A stretch of DNA of 37,323 nt from positions 1 through 37,323 of the forward strand of contig WRJM01000004.1 of the NCBI GenBank assembly GCA_009782265.1, given 5' to 3'. This DNA comes from Oscillospiraceae bacterium. GTDB lineage: Bacteria > Bacillota > Clostridia > Oscillospirales > Ruminococcaceae. The first letter of the stretch is position 1, and the number at the start of each line of letters is the position of its first letter. The position numbers and the translations under genes are program-made. Shown here in pieces: positions 21,682 through 30,216 of this stretch. Under the pieces are notes generated by a model. That model searched no databases. It had not been told where the DNA came from and saw only the letters and a program-made list of their open reading frames with translations.

Positions 21682-24024
21682 TTATTTTTTAAACTTTTCA
21701 AAAACAATTTCCGCAAGCTTCGGTAAAAATATACAGGCGGGAATCATCCCCGCGCAGAGGAAAAATGTAACGCCGTGCATTTGCGGCGTGAACTGCGAAA
21801 CCGCAAGTAAATCATCAAAAAACTGCACGGCAAATGAAAATAATAAGCCGCACGCCGTAATCAGAAACAGCCTTTTCCGGTTAATCGGGCGGCAAATTCT
21901 GCAAAGCACCGCATAAGAAGCCACACCGAGAATAATCGTTGCGGCGGTACGGGTTTCTTCAAACGAAAATTGCCCCCACGCGGCAAAAACGGCAAGCAGA
22001 CTAATCCCTAAAGTCCCGCAAAGCCCGTAAGGAACAGCTTTCATTAAAACATTTTTAATAAATGAACCTTTAACAAGATTAAAATTTTTCTCAAGTGCTA
22101 AAATAAAGCTCGGCAAGCCGATAAAAAGCCCGTTAATCAAAGTCATCTGAATCGGAATAAAGGGATAAGGAGAGGACAGAAAGATAAAAATAACCGCAAG
22201 AATCAGCGAATAAACGGTTTTAGACAAAAATAACGCCGCGCTTCTTTCAAGGTTGTTGATGCTTCTTCTGCCTTCCTCAACGGCTTTAGGCAGGGAAGAA
22301 AAGTTGTTGTCAAGAAGCACAAGACCGGAAACATTCCGCGCCGCTTCCGAGCCGGACTGCATGGCGACCGAGCAATCGGCTTCTTTTAAAGGCAGAACGT
22401 CATTGACGCCGTCCCCGACCATGCCCACGACATGTTTCTTTTTAAGTGCTTTTATGATTTCAAGCTTCATCTGCGGCGTAACCCGTCCGAAAATCGTGTG
22501 TTGCTCCGCGATTTGCGGCAGACGCGCCATTTCTGTTTTATTATTAGGGTCGAAGCGGCTCATGTCTATGATTTTATCGGCGTTTTTAACGCCGGCGGCA
22601 AACGCGGTGCTTTTTACGGTCAGCGGATTGTCGCCGGAAATGATTTTAACCGTTACGCCCTGCTTTTCAAAAAAACGCAGTGTTTTCTTGGCTTCGGGGC
22701 GGACAACGTCACTGATAACCAATAAAGCGACCGGTTCAAGATTGTCGGGCAATTCATTGCTTTTAAAAAAGACCGGCGAATAAGCAAGAACTAAAACCCT
22801 TTTTCCTTCAAGATGAGCGGGGATTTTCTGCGGCTGTTTAAATACAAATTCCATTGCACCGAGTATGTAACTGCCTTTATTTTTGAAGCAAGCGCCGCTC
22901 CATTTCCGCGCACTGGAAAAAGGCACAGTTTTAACGGCTTTCCAGTCGATATTTTTCATGCAGGTTTTTTTAATGGCAAGCGCGGTGGGGTTCTTGTCCG
23001 GCAGAACCCACATCAGGGCGCAAAGGATATTTTTGATTTCTTCCATGCCGGTATCGCTTAGAGGCAGAACTTCCTCAAGGAGCATATCTCCGGTTGTGAT
23101 TGTGCCGGTTTTGTCAAGGCAGAGAACGTCAGTTCTTGCCAATGTTTCCGCGCAGTACATATCGCGGGCAAGGGCTTTGTGCTTGGAAAGCCGCATGACG
23201 CTGATTGCCATAATGACGCTGATTAACAAAATCAGCCCCTGCGGAATCATGCCGATGACTGCCGCAACCGAGCTGTTGATTGCGTTGTTCAGGCTGTTCG
23301 CGCTTTCTTCTGTATAAAACAGGGATTTCAGAAGCAGAATAATTCCCACAGGGACTATAACGAAAGATAAAGCTTTTATGAATTTATCAACAGACCTCTG
23401 CATTTGCGATACGGATTTTTTTAATGTTTTCGCGCCTTTCATAATAGAAAAAGCAAAGCTTTCTTCTCCGATTCCGGTAATTAACGCCGCTGCTTCCCCG
23501 CAAATCACGAAACTGCCGGAAAGCAGGGTTGTGCCTTCGCTTTTGCCGACAGGGTCGCTTTCGCCGGTGACAAGGCTTTCATTAACTTCGATTTCACCGC
23601 TTAAAACCCTGCAGTCTGCAGGGATTTGCATACCTTCGGATAATAAAATCACATCGTCCTGAACAATCATGGAGGTTGGAATTTCGGTAATAACGCCGCC
23701 GCGCAGAACCCTTGCTTTTGCGGCGGAAAGCAGGGACAGCTTGTCTGTAACGCGCTTGGCGCGTATTTCCTGCGTAATGCCGATAGCGGTATTGGCAATA
23801 ATCACGCCGAGGAACATCATATTTTTATATTCACCGGTGAAAAAAACCGCGGCGGCAAGAAAAATATTGAGCAGGTTGAAAAAAGTCAGCGAATTTGTAC
23901 GGATAATTTCGCTGATTGACTTTGAGGGGATATTGCAATCGCCGTTTATTTTACCGGCTTTTTCTCGTTCTTGGACTTCAGAAGAGGTGAGTCCTGTCAA
24001 ATTTTGGTTATTCAGATGGCTCAT
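21682..24024 (-). CDS. Cation-transporting P-type ATPase, CtpE-like
   Basis: 780 aa. The P-type ATPase motifs are TGES (residues 153-156), the membrane motif IPQGL (260-264), DKTGTIT with the phosphorylated Asp304, and VGMVGDGVNDVLPLKEADC in the hinge. There is no N-terminal metal-binding domain. The PQGL version instead of PEGL or CPC, together with the long LARTDVLCLDKTGT segment, recalls Mycobacterium CtpE, a calcium transporter, and related ATPases of low-GC Gram-positives; substrate uncertain (calcium, magnesium or manganese). The start ATG at 24024 has no ribosome site. It coincides with the expected transcription start of the symmetric promoter, so the mRNA appears leaderless. Divergent from the Nudix gene. 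Confidence 0.88.
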   Translation of the reverse strand: MSHLNNQNLTGLTSSEVQEREKAGKINGDCNIPSKSISEIIRTNSLTFFNLLNIFLAAAVFFTGEYKNMMFLGVIIANTAIGITQEIRAKRVTDKLSLLSAAKARVLRGGVITEIPTSMIVQDDVILLSEGMQIPADCRVLSGEIEVNESLVTGESDPVGKSEGTTLLSGSFVICGEAAALITGIGEESFAFSIMKGAKTLKKSVSQMQRSVDKFIKALSFVIVPVGIILLLKSLFYTEESANSLNNAINSSVAAVIGMIPQGLILLISVIMAISVMRLSKHKALARDMYCAETLARTDVLCLDKTGTITTGDMLLEEVLPLSDTGMEEIKNILCALMWVLPDKNPTALAIKKTCMKNIDWKAVKTVPFSSARKWSGACFKNKGSYILGAMEFVFKQPQKIPAHLEGKRVLVLAYSPVFFKSNELPDNLEPVALLVISDVVRPEAKKTLRFFEKQGVTVKIISGDNPLTVKSTAFAAGVKNADKIIDMSRFDPNNKTEMARLPQIAEQHTIFGRVTPQMKLEIIKALKKKHVVGMVGDGVNDVLPLKEADCSVAMQSGSEAARNVSGLVLLDNNFSSLPKAVEEGRRSINNLERSAALFLSKTVYSLILAVIFIFLSSPYPFIPIQMTLINGLFIGLPSFILALEKNFNLVKGSFIKNVLMKAVPYGLCGTLGISLLAVFAAWGQFSFEETRTAATIILGVASYAVLCRICRPINRKRLFLITACGLLFSFAVQFFDDLLAVSQFTPQMHGVTFFLCAGMIPACIFLPKLAEIVFEKFKK

Positions 24025-24030
24025 TTAATA

Positions 24031-24076
24031 ATTATATCATAAAATTCTTGCATATGCAAGAATTTTATGATATAAT
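24031..24076. promoter_or_regulatory. Perfect 46-bp palindrome forming two mirrored promoters
   Basis: Arms of 23 bp with no mismatch, centred on CATATG. The plus strand carries TTGCAT (24048-24053), 17 bp, TATAAT (24071-24076); the minus strand carries the same pair (24059-24054 and 24036-24031). The two -35 boxes lie back to back in TTGCATATGCAA. Minus start is expected at 24024, the A of the ATPase ATG; plus start near 24083, before the Nudix gene. Confidence 0.75.
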
Positions 24077-24126
24077 AAATATAATATTGCCGAAACGGCG
24101 ACAATAAACCGAAAGGACAGATACGC

Positions 24127-24543
24127 TTGACGCTCGAAAAATCATGCGGAGCGGTGGTTTACCGGAAGTTTCACGGGAACACCGAAATCCTGCTCATCAG
24201 GCACGAAAAGTCCGGATACTGGTCATTTCCGAAAGGGCACATTGAAGACGGCGAAACCGAAGAGCAGACAGCACTTCGTGAAATAAAGGAAGAAACAGGG
24301 TTGGATGTTTTTATTGACAGCGGATTCCGCGAAACTGTTATCTATTCGCCGAGACGCGACGCTTCAAAAACCGTGGTTTACTTTATAGCGAAATCAAAAA
24401 ACGGAGATGTTCTGCCCAGAGAAGGCGAAATTTCAGATACCAAATGGGTGGAAATAGACAAAGCGGCAGGTCATCTTACATATGACAATGACCGCGTAAT
24501 TGTCAGCAGGGCAAAGGCTTTTATGTCATTAATGAAATATTAG
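24127..24543 (+). CDS. Nudix hydrolase, Ap4A-type
   Basis: 138 aa. The Nudix box GHIEDGETEEQTALREIKEETGL (given in pieces: GHIEDGE, TEEQTALRE, IKEETGL) is complete, preceded by SCGAVVYRK and SGYWSFPKG. The pattern matches bis(5'-nucleosyl)-tetraphosphatase (Ap4A hydrolase), which cleans up dinucleoside polyphosphates. Start codon TTG at 24127 with AAAGGA about 10 nt upstream; no in-frame ATG is available. Transcribed from the right half of the symmetric promoter. The SRP RNA gene follows in the same direction. Confidence 0.85.
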   Translation: MTLEKSCGAVVYRKFHGNTEILLIRHEKSGYWSFPKGHIEDGETEEQTALREIKEETGLDVFIDSGFRETVIYSPRRDASKTVVYFIAKSKNGDVLPREGEISDTKWVEIDKAAGHLTYDNDRVIVSRAKAFMSLMKY

Positions 24544-24551
24544 AACAACTT

Positions 24552-24686
24552 TTCCGAACCTTGCTTACAGCTGTAAGCCCCGCGCAAGGCTGCCCTGCGA
24601 ACCATGTCAGGCGGGGAACCGAGCAGCATTAAGCGGTAAGCAGCTTGTGCCGCGGTAACGCTTGCGGCTGTATGGAAGGTTCGGAA
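24552..24686 (+). ncRNA. ffs: Signal recognition particle RNA (bacterial 4.5S type)
   Basis: The closing stem TTCCGAACCTT (24552-24562) pairs with AAGGTTCGGAA (24676-24686). The domain IV core is present: ATGTCAGGCGGGGAACCGAG followed by CAGCAT, with the GTCAGG and AGCAGC halves of the symmetric loop around a GGAA-type tetraloop. This is the Ffh-binding hairpin. It is about 135 nt, between the 4.5S size and the Bacillus scRNA. Its position directly before dnaX-ybaB-recR is the classic Firmicutes order. Ends are inferred from the stem. Confidence 0.88.
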
Positions 24687-26126
24687 TGTAGGGGACGTGA
24701 TATTATTTACTTAGCCTTATACAGGAAATACCGTCCCGTGACTTTCAGGGACGTTTTTTCGCAGGAGCATATTACAACCACACTGCAAAACCAAATTAAA
24801 AACAAACAGACCGTTCACGCCTATCTTTTTACCGGCTCACGCGGGACGGGCAAGACTTCCTGTGCACGGATTTTAGCCAAAGCACTCTGCTGTCTTTCAC
24901 CTGAGGACGGGAATCCCTGCCTTACCTGTGAAGCTTGCAAATCAATCGCAGACGGTACAGCGCAGGACATCAGCGAAATCGACGCGGCAAGCAACAACGG
25001 CGTTGACGATGTGCGGGTTCTGCGGGAAGAAACGCGCTATGTGCCTGTAAGCCTGAAATACAGGGTTTATATCATAGACGAAGTGCATATGCTGAGCGCG
25101 GGCGCGTTCAACGCGCTGTTGAAAACGCTTGAAGAACCGCCGGCTCATGTGGTGTTTATCTTAGCGACTACTGAGAATCATAAAGTCCCTGCGACGATTC
25201 TGTCACGGTGTCAGCGGTTTGAATTCAAACGCGTGAAAACTGCCGACTGCGTTTCGGAGCTGATGAAAATTGCGCAGAAAGAAGGCGTAAAGCTTTCGCA
25301 GAGCGCGGCGGAATTAATCGCAAGGCTTTCGGACGGCGGCATGCGGGACGCGCTGTCGCTTTTGGAAACCTGTATTTCGCAAAGCGAAATACAAATTTCA
25401 CAAGTAGGGGCAGATTTCGGCGAAATTACCGGACAGGTTGTGCAAAACTGTGCGGGTGTTGCGGGCAGCGCGCATATTTTCGGGATTTCCGAAGCCGTAC
25501 TGACCGGAAATACGGGCACGGCACTGAAAATAATTACAAACCTGCATGAGCAGTCAAAAGACATGGGCAGGCTGCTGACGGAACTGATTCAGCATTACAG
25601 GAATTTAATGCTTTTAAAACTGCTTCCGGACGAAACAGAAATGATTTCATGGCTTCCGGAAGAAGCGGAGGATACCCGTGCGCTTTGCGGGCGGTATGAG
25701 ATGAGCAAAATCATGCAATGCCTTTCGGTTTTGGAGGAAGCAACCGAGCGGATTTCACGCAAGGGCGATAAAAGGCTTGTTACGGAATTGTGCGTGATTG
25801 AAATGTGCGGCGAGCCGCCTGTAGGGGCGACCCTTGCGGTCGCCCGAAATGAAACACTGTTCACCCCTACACCGCAACCCGTGCAAATTGATGTGCCGCC
25901 GCAAAAACCGCAAACACCCGGTTTTCCACCTGAACCGGCGTATGATTTACCGCCTGAACCGGAGCTTCCCCCGTGGCAGGAAGCGTTAGAAACAGTAAAG
26001 CGAATTGAAACAGGCGGAGAAAAAACACTTGACAGCCCCGTAAATGAAGTTGACAAAGTAAATGAAAAAATCACCGATTTTAAAAATTTATTAAAACAAA
26101 AAGGAATAGAGGTACGCGAACGATGA
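24672..26126 (+). CDS. dnaX: DNA polymerase III subunit gamma/tau
   Basis: 484 aa from the ATG at 24672. Motifs: LALYRKYRPVTF at the N terminus, Walker A FTGSRGTGKTS, zinc module CLTCEACKSI, Walker B IIDEVHML with NALLKTLEEPP, and sensor ATTENHKVPATILSRCQRF. It is the clamp-loader ATPase. The start is problematic: homologues begin M-Y-x-ALYRKYRP, but here the aligned codon is ATT (24705-24707) and no ATG, GTG or TTG is near in frame. The nearest in-frame ATG (24672) lies inside the 3' strand of the SRP RNA and lacks a ribosome site, while AGGGG at 24690-24694 would serve an ATT start. The C-terminal region contains a palindromic repeat in frame (VGATLAVARN). The stop overlaps ybaB (ATGA). Confidence 0.93.
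   Translation: MEGSECRGRDIIYLALYRKYRPVTFRDVFSQEHITTTLQNQIKNKQTVHAYLFTGSRGTGKTSCARILAKALCCLSPEDGNPCLTCEACKSIADGTAQDISEIDAASNNGVDDVRVLREETRYVPVSLKYRVYIIDEVHMLSAGAFNALLKTLEEPPAHVVFILATTENHKVPATILSRCQRFEFKRVKTADCVSELMKIAQKEGVKLSQSAAELIARLSDGGMRDALSLLETCISQSEIQISQVGADFGEITGQVVQNCAGVAGSAHIFGISEAVLTGNTGTALKIITNLHEQSKDMGRLLTELIQHYRNLMLLKLLPDETEMISWLPEEAEDTRALCGRYEMSKIMQCLSVLEEATERISRKGDKRLVTELCVIEMCGEPPVGATLAVARNETLFTPTPQPVQIDVPPQKPQTPGFPPEPAYDLPPEPELPPWQEALETVKRIETGGEKTLDSPVNEVDKVNEKITDFKNLLKQKGIEVRER
24687..24700 (+). repeat. Fragment of a GTAGGGG repeat at the dnaX start
   Basis: TGTAGGGGACGTGA, the left half of the family only. It begins directly after the SRP RNA closing stem and provides the only purine-rich site before the conserved dnaX N terminus. 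Confidence 0.5.
25820..25848 (+). repeat. Palindromic GTAGGGG repeat, copy 8, inside dnaX
   Basis: TGTAGGGGCGACC, loop, GGTCGCCCGAA: perfect 8-bp stem GGGCGACC (25825-25832) with GGTCGCCC (25838-25845). Translated as PVGATLAVARNE in the unstructured C-terminal part of DnaX. Confidence 0.9.
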
Positions 26127-26473
26127 AAGCAAGACTGCCTAAAGAATATCAAAACAAAGGCGCGGGGAACATGAACGACATGATTCGTCAGGCGCAGAAA
26201 ATGCAGGAGCAGGTGAAAATCAAGCAGGAAGAGCTTGCGGAGCGTGAATTTTCCACGACTGCGGGCGGCGGCATGATTGAGCTTACCATGACCGGCGCGC
26301 ATGAACTGAAGTCCGTTAAAATCAAGCCGGAGCTGATTGACCCCAAAGCACCGGAGGATTTAGAGGATATGATTATCGCGGGTGTGAACGCGGTGATTCA
26401 GAAGGTGGATGAAGAAAGCACGGTTGAAATGGAAAAAATCACGGGCGGTATGAATCTCGGCGGAATGATATAA
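26123..26473 (+). CDS. ybaB: YbaB/EbfC nucleoid-associated protein
   Basis: 116 aa. The start codon overlaps the dnaX stop (ATGA at 26123-26126), so translation is coupled. The family pattern is MNDMIRQAQKMQEQVKIKQEELAE, then GGGMIELTMTGAHELKSVKIKPELI and EDLEDMIIAGVNAVIQKV, and a Met/Gly-rich end. It is a small dimeric DNA-binding protein with tweezer-like helices. The 15-residue basic head before MNDMI is an extension over many homologues; an internal ATG at 26171 (MNDM) could also be used. Sits between dnaX and recR as in most Firmicutes. Confidence 0.93.
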   Translation: MKARLPKEYQNKGAGNMNDMIRQAQKMQEQVKIKQEELAEREFSTTAGGGMIELTMTGAHELKSVKIKPELIDPKAPEDLEDMIIAGVNAVIQKVDEESTVEMEKITGGMNLGGMI

Positions 26474-26484
26474 CAATTAATATA

Positions 26485-26562
26485 TGTAGAGGCACCCCTG
26501 TGTGGTTGCTCGTTAATAATGCAGAAACATATTACGGGACGCCACGCAGGGCGTCCCGTACA
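26485..26562. repeat. Two palindromic repeats, copies 9 and 10, between ybaB and recR
   Basis: TGTAGAGGCACCCC, loop, GGTTGCTCG (26485-26512) is a diverged copy. ACGGGACGCC, ACGCAG, GGCGTCCCGTACA (26534-26562) is an inverted copy with a perfect stem. Confidence 0.7.
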
Positions 26563-26581
26563 ACCCCGAAAGGATTATAAA

Positions 26582-27181
26582 ATGTCCGAATACAACCCGT
26601 TACCGTTGGTTTTAGCCGCCGAGCAATTCGCCAGACTGCCCGGTATCGGCATGAAAACCGCCCAAAGACTCGCCTACCATATATTAACCATGCCCGCGGG
26701 TGAGGTTGAAATGTTCGCGGAAACCCTGATTACCGCACGAAAAACCGTCCGCTGCTGTTCGGTTTGCCGCAATTTCACCGAAAAGGAAACCTGCGCGGTT
26801 TGTTCAGACGAAAGACGCAATCAAAAATTGATTTGCGTGGTTGAAGCACCCAAAGACGTCACCGTGATTGAACGCACCGGCGGCTTTGACGGCGTTTATC
26901 ACGTTCTGCACGGCTTGCTTTCGCCTATGGAGGGAACAGGTCCGGAGAATATCCACATCAAGGAGCTGATGGAGCGGCTTGCCGGTGAGGTTGACGAAGT
27001 GATTATGGCGACTAACCCAACGATTGAGGGGGAAGCAACCGCAAGTTATATCAGCAGACTGATTAAACCGATGGGAATAAAAGTATCAAGATTGGCTTAC
27101 GGACTGCCTGTGGGAGCAAGCTTAGAGTTTGCGGACGATGTGACCTTAGTCAGGGCTATGGAGAACAGGAACGAAATATAA
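26582..27181 (+). CDS. recR: Recombination mediator RecR
   Basis: 199 aa from the ATG at 26582, which has AAAGGA 7 nt upstream. Helix-hairpin-helix LPGIGMKTAQRLAYHIL, four-Cys zinc finger C-x2-C...C-x2-C (CSVCRNF, CAVCSD) and a Toprim domain (ICVVEAPKDVTVIERTGGFDGVYHVL) ending in VPVGASLEFAD-type GLPVGASLEFADDVTL. RecR with RecF and RecO loads RecA on gapped DNA. Full-length and typical. Confidence 0.96.
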   Translation: MSEYNPLPLVLAAEQFARLPGIGMKTAQRLAYHILTMPAGEVEMFAETLITARKTVRCCSVCRNFTEKETCAVCSDERRNQKLICVVEAPKDVTVIERTGGFDGVYHVLHGLLSPMEGTGPENIHIKELMERLAGEVDEVIMATNPTIEGEATASYISRLIKPMGIKVSRLAYGLPVGASLEFADDVTLVRAMENRNEI

Positions 27182-27236
27182 TTGTTACTTCTGTATAAAT
27201 TTTGATTAAAAATGTTGAAAAAAATACAAAACAGGA

Positions 27237-27265
27237 TTGACTATTTACAATTATTATAGTATAAT
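27237..27265 (+). promoter_or_regulatory. Promoter of the chemoreceptor gene
   Basis: TTGACT (27237-27242), 17-bp spacer, TATAAT (27260-27265). Start near 27272, about 90 nt before the ATG. Confidence 0.75.
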
Positions 27266-27362
27266 TAATAAAAAACCGACGATTTTTGTGATATAATCGA
27301 TTGATTTAAATTTATAAAAACAGAATATTTTATAATAAATTAATAAATCGGAGGGTAATATT

Positions 27363-29093
27363 ATGTTATGGTTCAAGAATTTAAAAACCAGCGCGAAAAT
27401 GATTGTCAGTTTTTCAATCGTGATTGTACTTATGGCGGGGCTTTCGGTATTTTCGTTTATTCAATTGGATAGTGCTACCGGCTCTTATCGATACGCGATT
27501 GACCATCCTATGAGTTCTGAAATGGATATGGCACAGTTTATCAGTGCTATCCGCGATATGCGGCGCGCTTCCGCCACTATGGGCATGTTCGCGCCTCAGA
27601 ACGACCCCGCGAAAATCGAAGCGTATTATAAAGGAGCAGTTGATTCCTATAATGAAGGTATGACAGCACTTAATAATATTGAAGAGAATGTTAAATCCGA
27701 TATTAAAGCAACGCCTGATGTTGTGGCAGGTGTAACGGGCGTAGTGGGCGACTTGCGCGATACTTTCCAAAGATACATGGATACGTTCTGCAAACCTGTG
27801 TACGAAGCGGCTCTTGTCGGCGATTATGATTCGACTTTAGTGTACGCCGCCAATGCCGCGCCTCTTGCGGCTGAGCTCAGCGAAAAAGCCGACGCGCTTA
27901 TAACAATCTGCAAACAAGAAGCGGGAGCGGCTTTGAAGGAATCGGAAGCAATTGTAAATCAAACGAAATTATTAATTGCGGTTGTGGCAATTATTTCGGC
28001 ACTGATTGCAATTTCAATTGCTTTATATGTTGCCGGTCTTTTAGCAAAACCGCTTAATATGATGGCAAGTGCATTGGAAACGCTCGGCATAAAGGGCAGT
28101 CTTGATTTACCGCCCGAAGTTATGCAAAGCGCGCAGGAATGTTCTGCTTGGCAGGATGAAATCGGTCGTTGCGCCAGAGCGTTCGGCGGGACAATTCAGC
28201 ATATCGGGAATATTGCGGGAGAGCTTGAAGATGTTGCAAAAGGGAATTTAACTACAAAAACCGAGGTTCTTTCCGAAAAAGACGTTATGGGAATCGCTGT
28301 ACAGAGAATGATTGAAAATCTAAATAATATGTTCAGCGAAATCAACCGTTCGACCGAGCAGGTTTCTCACGGCTCAAAACAAGTTGCGGAAGGTTCGCAG
28401 TCATTGGCGCAGGGTTCAACCGAACAGGCTTCTGTTGTTGAAGAACTCTCTGCTTCTATATCTGACATCGCAAAGAATACCAAAGACAACGCGGAAATGG
28501 CAAAACAAGCCGCAAGTCTTGGTGATACAATCAAGGCTAACGCTGAAAAAGGAAGCCGTCAGATGGACGAAATGATGAAAGCTGTAGCGGAAATAAACTC
28601 AGCAAGCCAAAGCATTAGCAAAGTTATTAAAGTTATAGACGATATTGCTTTCCAAACTAATATTCTCGCGTTAAACGCGGCTGTTGAAGCGGCAAGAGCG
28701 GGACAGCACGGCAAGGGGTTTGCCGTTGTTGCCGAAGAAGTACGTAACCTTGCGGGAAAAAGCGCGGAAGCGGCAAAGGAAACGGGAGAATTAATTTCAA
28801 ATTCAACAGCGAAAGCAGAGCTTGGTGAAAAAATTGCGAATGAAACCGCCGCAAGCCTTGCCGAAATCGTAGCGGGTATAAACGAAAGCAGTCAGATTGT
28901 TAATAAAATCGCTATTTCGTCTGACGAGCAATCAAACGGAATTACACAAATCAATCACGGCATTGAGCAAGTAGCAAGCGTTGTACAAAGGAACACGGCT
29001 ACTGCCGAAGAAAGCGCGGCGGCGTCCGAAGAAATGAGCGGTCAATCGGCTATACTTGAAGATTTGGTTGCGAAGTTTAAGCTTAGAGGGTAG
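27363..29093 (+). CDS. Methyl-accepting chemotaxis protein
   Basis: 576 aa with GGAGG upstream of the ATG. Membrane helix one (residues about 12-32), an extracellular four-helix-bundle sensor (33-198), membrane helix two (about 203-225), HAMP, then the long cytoplasmic coiled coil. The hairpin tip is the invariant block [37 protein letters not shown]. Such receptors sense small ligands and signal through CheA and CheW. The C terminus lacks a CheR-docking pentapeptide. No other chemotaxis or flagellar genes are in the window. It ends 8 bp from the convergent lipoprotein gene. Confidence 0.93.
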   Translation: MLWFKNLKTSAKMIVSFSIVIVLMAGLSVFSFIQLDSATGSYRYAIDHPMSSEMDMAQFISAIRDMRRASATMGMFAPQNDPAKIEAYYKGAVDSYNEGMTALNNIEENVKSDIKATPDVVAGVTGVVGDLRDTFQRYMDTFCKPVYEAALVGDYDSTLVYAANAAPLAAELSEKADALITICKQEAGAALKESEAIVNQTKLLIAVVAIISALIAISIALYVAGLLAKPLNMMASALETLGIKGSLDLPPEVMQSAQECSAWQDEIGRCARAFGGTIQHIGNIAGELEDVAKGNLTTKTEVLSEKDVMGIAVQRMIENLNNMFSEINRSTEQVSHGSKQVAEGSQSLAQGSTEQASVVEELSASISDIAKNTKDNAEMAKQAASLGDTIKANAEKGSRQMDEMMKAVAEINSASQSISKVIKVIDDIAFQTNILALNAAVEAARAGQHGKGFAVVAEEVRNLAGKSAEAAKETGELISNSTAKAELGEKIANETAASLAEIVAGINESSQIVNKIAISSDEQSNGITQINHGIEQVASVVQRNTATAEESAAASEEMSGQSAILEDLVAKFKLRG

Positions 29094-29101
29094 ATCATTT
29101 A

Positions 29102-30145
29102 CTATCCCTCAATAAAAATTTCTTCATTTGAGCCGTCTAAATCTTTTCTTCTGACATCTCCGTCGTGCATGTAATAAATCTTCCCGTTGTAAAAACTGTG
29201 TTCGATAATAAAATTTTTTGCGATTAAAATATTATCTGTGATTTGTTTTAAATCAATTTGGTCAGATTTGAATAATTTACCTTTATACACGCTGGAAAAA
29301 ACATCGCGCTCAAGAATTTTTTCATTATTAGTGCCGTTGTGGGTTATTGACCATACGCCCCACTTTGACATTTCATTAAAAATTGACATGTAATAATATA
29401 TATTATTCTCGTCCGCGACAAAATCACTTGTAAAACCGTCCGTTAAAGCTTGCGGGTTTCCGCCGTTTACGCTGACTTTATTTAAACATTGACCCGCTTC
29501 ATCTTCCGCAAGATTTACATAATAGACAAAACCGTTAATAACGGCAAAGCTATCTGCTGTTTCTTTTATTAACGCTGTATTTCCGCTTCCGTCTAAATTC
29601 ATTTTATATATTGCTTCAGAAGCGTAATAATAAACAAAATCATCAACCACGCATAAACCGCGCATAGAATCACTGCTTGCTAATGTCTGCTGTTCTGTTC
29701 CGTCTGCTTTTATTTTTTGAACCGTCATTTGTTCATCTGATTGCAGAGAACCTTCTGTAAAATAAAAATATCCGTCATAAAAATTAAGCTCTTGGAAATG
29801 AAATCCGTCAAGGTTAATGATTATTTGATGCTCACTGCCGTCTTCTTTTATTTTATGAATTTTACCCGAATAAAGAATGTAAATCCATTCGCCGTCCGAC
29901 GCAAGAAAACCGTTGTTCCGGTTTGAATTTTCAATGATATTGCCGCGTTTTTCAGTGTTCTTAACTTCTTCCTGCTCCTGATTACCGTTTGTTTGGCTGT
30001 CTGCGGGTTGATTGCTGTTGTTGCTTTGGGTGTTGCTTCGCCCCCCGCCGGTGCTTGCGCCGCTCTCGCTTTTATTATCGCCGCACGCGGTTAAAGTAAA
30101 CAGTATTGCGAATGTCAAGATAATCGCTGTGATTTTTTTTGCCAT
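29102..30145 (-). CDS. Lipoprotein with DUF5050-like beta-propeller
   Basis: 347 aa. Signal peptide with lipobox LTAC (residues about 18-21), then a Ser/Asn/Gln-rich tether. The rest is a series of blades ending in -KIKEDGSEHQIII-, -KIKADGTEQQTLA-, -KMNLDGSGNTALI-, -KVSVNGGNPQALT- and -RKDLDGSNEEIFI-, each preceded by a strand with YYY or YFYF. This repeat (K-DG-) is the DUF5050/LDL-receptor-repeat-like propeller common in clostridial surface proteins. The ligand is unknown. A ribosome site AAAGGAG precedes the ATG. Confidence 0.85.
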   Translation of the reverse strand: MAKKITAIILTFAILFTLTACGDNKSESGASTGGGRSNTQSNNSNQPADSQTNGNQEQEEVKNTEKRGNIIENSNRNNGFLASDGEWIYILYSGKIHKIKEDGSEHQIIINLDGFHFQELNFYDGYFYFTEGSLQSDEQMTVQKIKADGTEQQTLASSDSMRGLCVVDDFVYYYASEAIYKMNLDGSGNTALIKETADSFAVINGFVYYVNLAEDEAGQCLNKVSVNGGNPQALTDGFTSDFVADENNIYYYMSIFNEMSKWGVWSITHNGTNNEKILERDVFSSVYKGKLFKSDQIDLKQITDNILIAKNFIIEHSFYNGKIYYMHDGDVRRKDLDGSNEEIFIEG

Positions 30146-30216
30146 AATTTTAATTTCTCCTTTTTTAGTAAATTATATCATATAAAATAAGACAGTAGTA
30201 TGTCATATATTAATGA

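Noticed and set aside
24031-24076. Palindrome as a terminator hairpin
   Set aside because: It lies between divergent genes, has no GC-rich stem or T-run, and contains two correctly spaced promoters.
25405-25425. Second GTAGGGG-like motif in dnaX (GTAGGGGCAGATTTCGGCG)
   Set aside because: No stem can be drawn beyond 3 bp; probably coincidental coding sequence.
29086-29110. Terminator between the chemoreceptor and the convergent lipoprotein gene
   Set aside because: The stem GAGGG-TAG/CTA-T-CCCTC has a bulge and no T-run in either direction; not strong enough to call.
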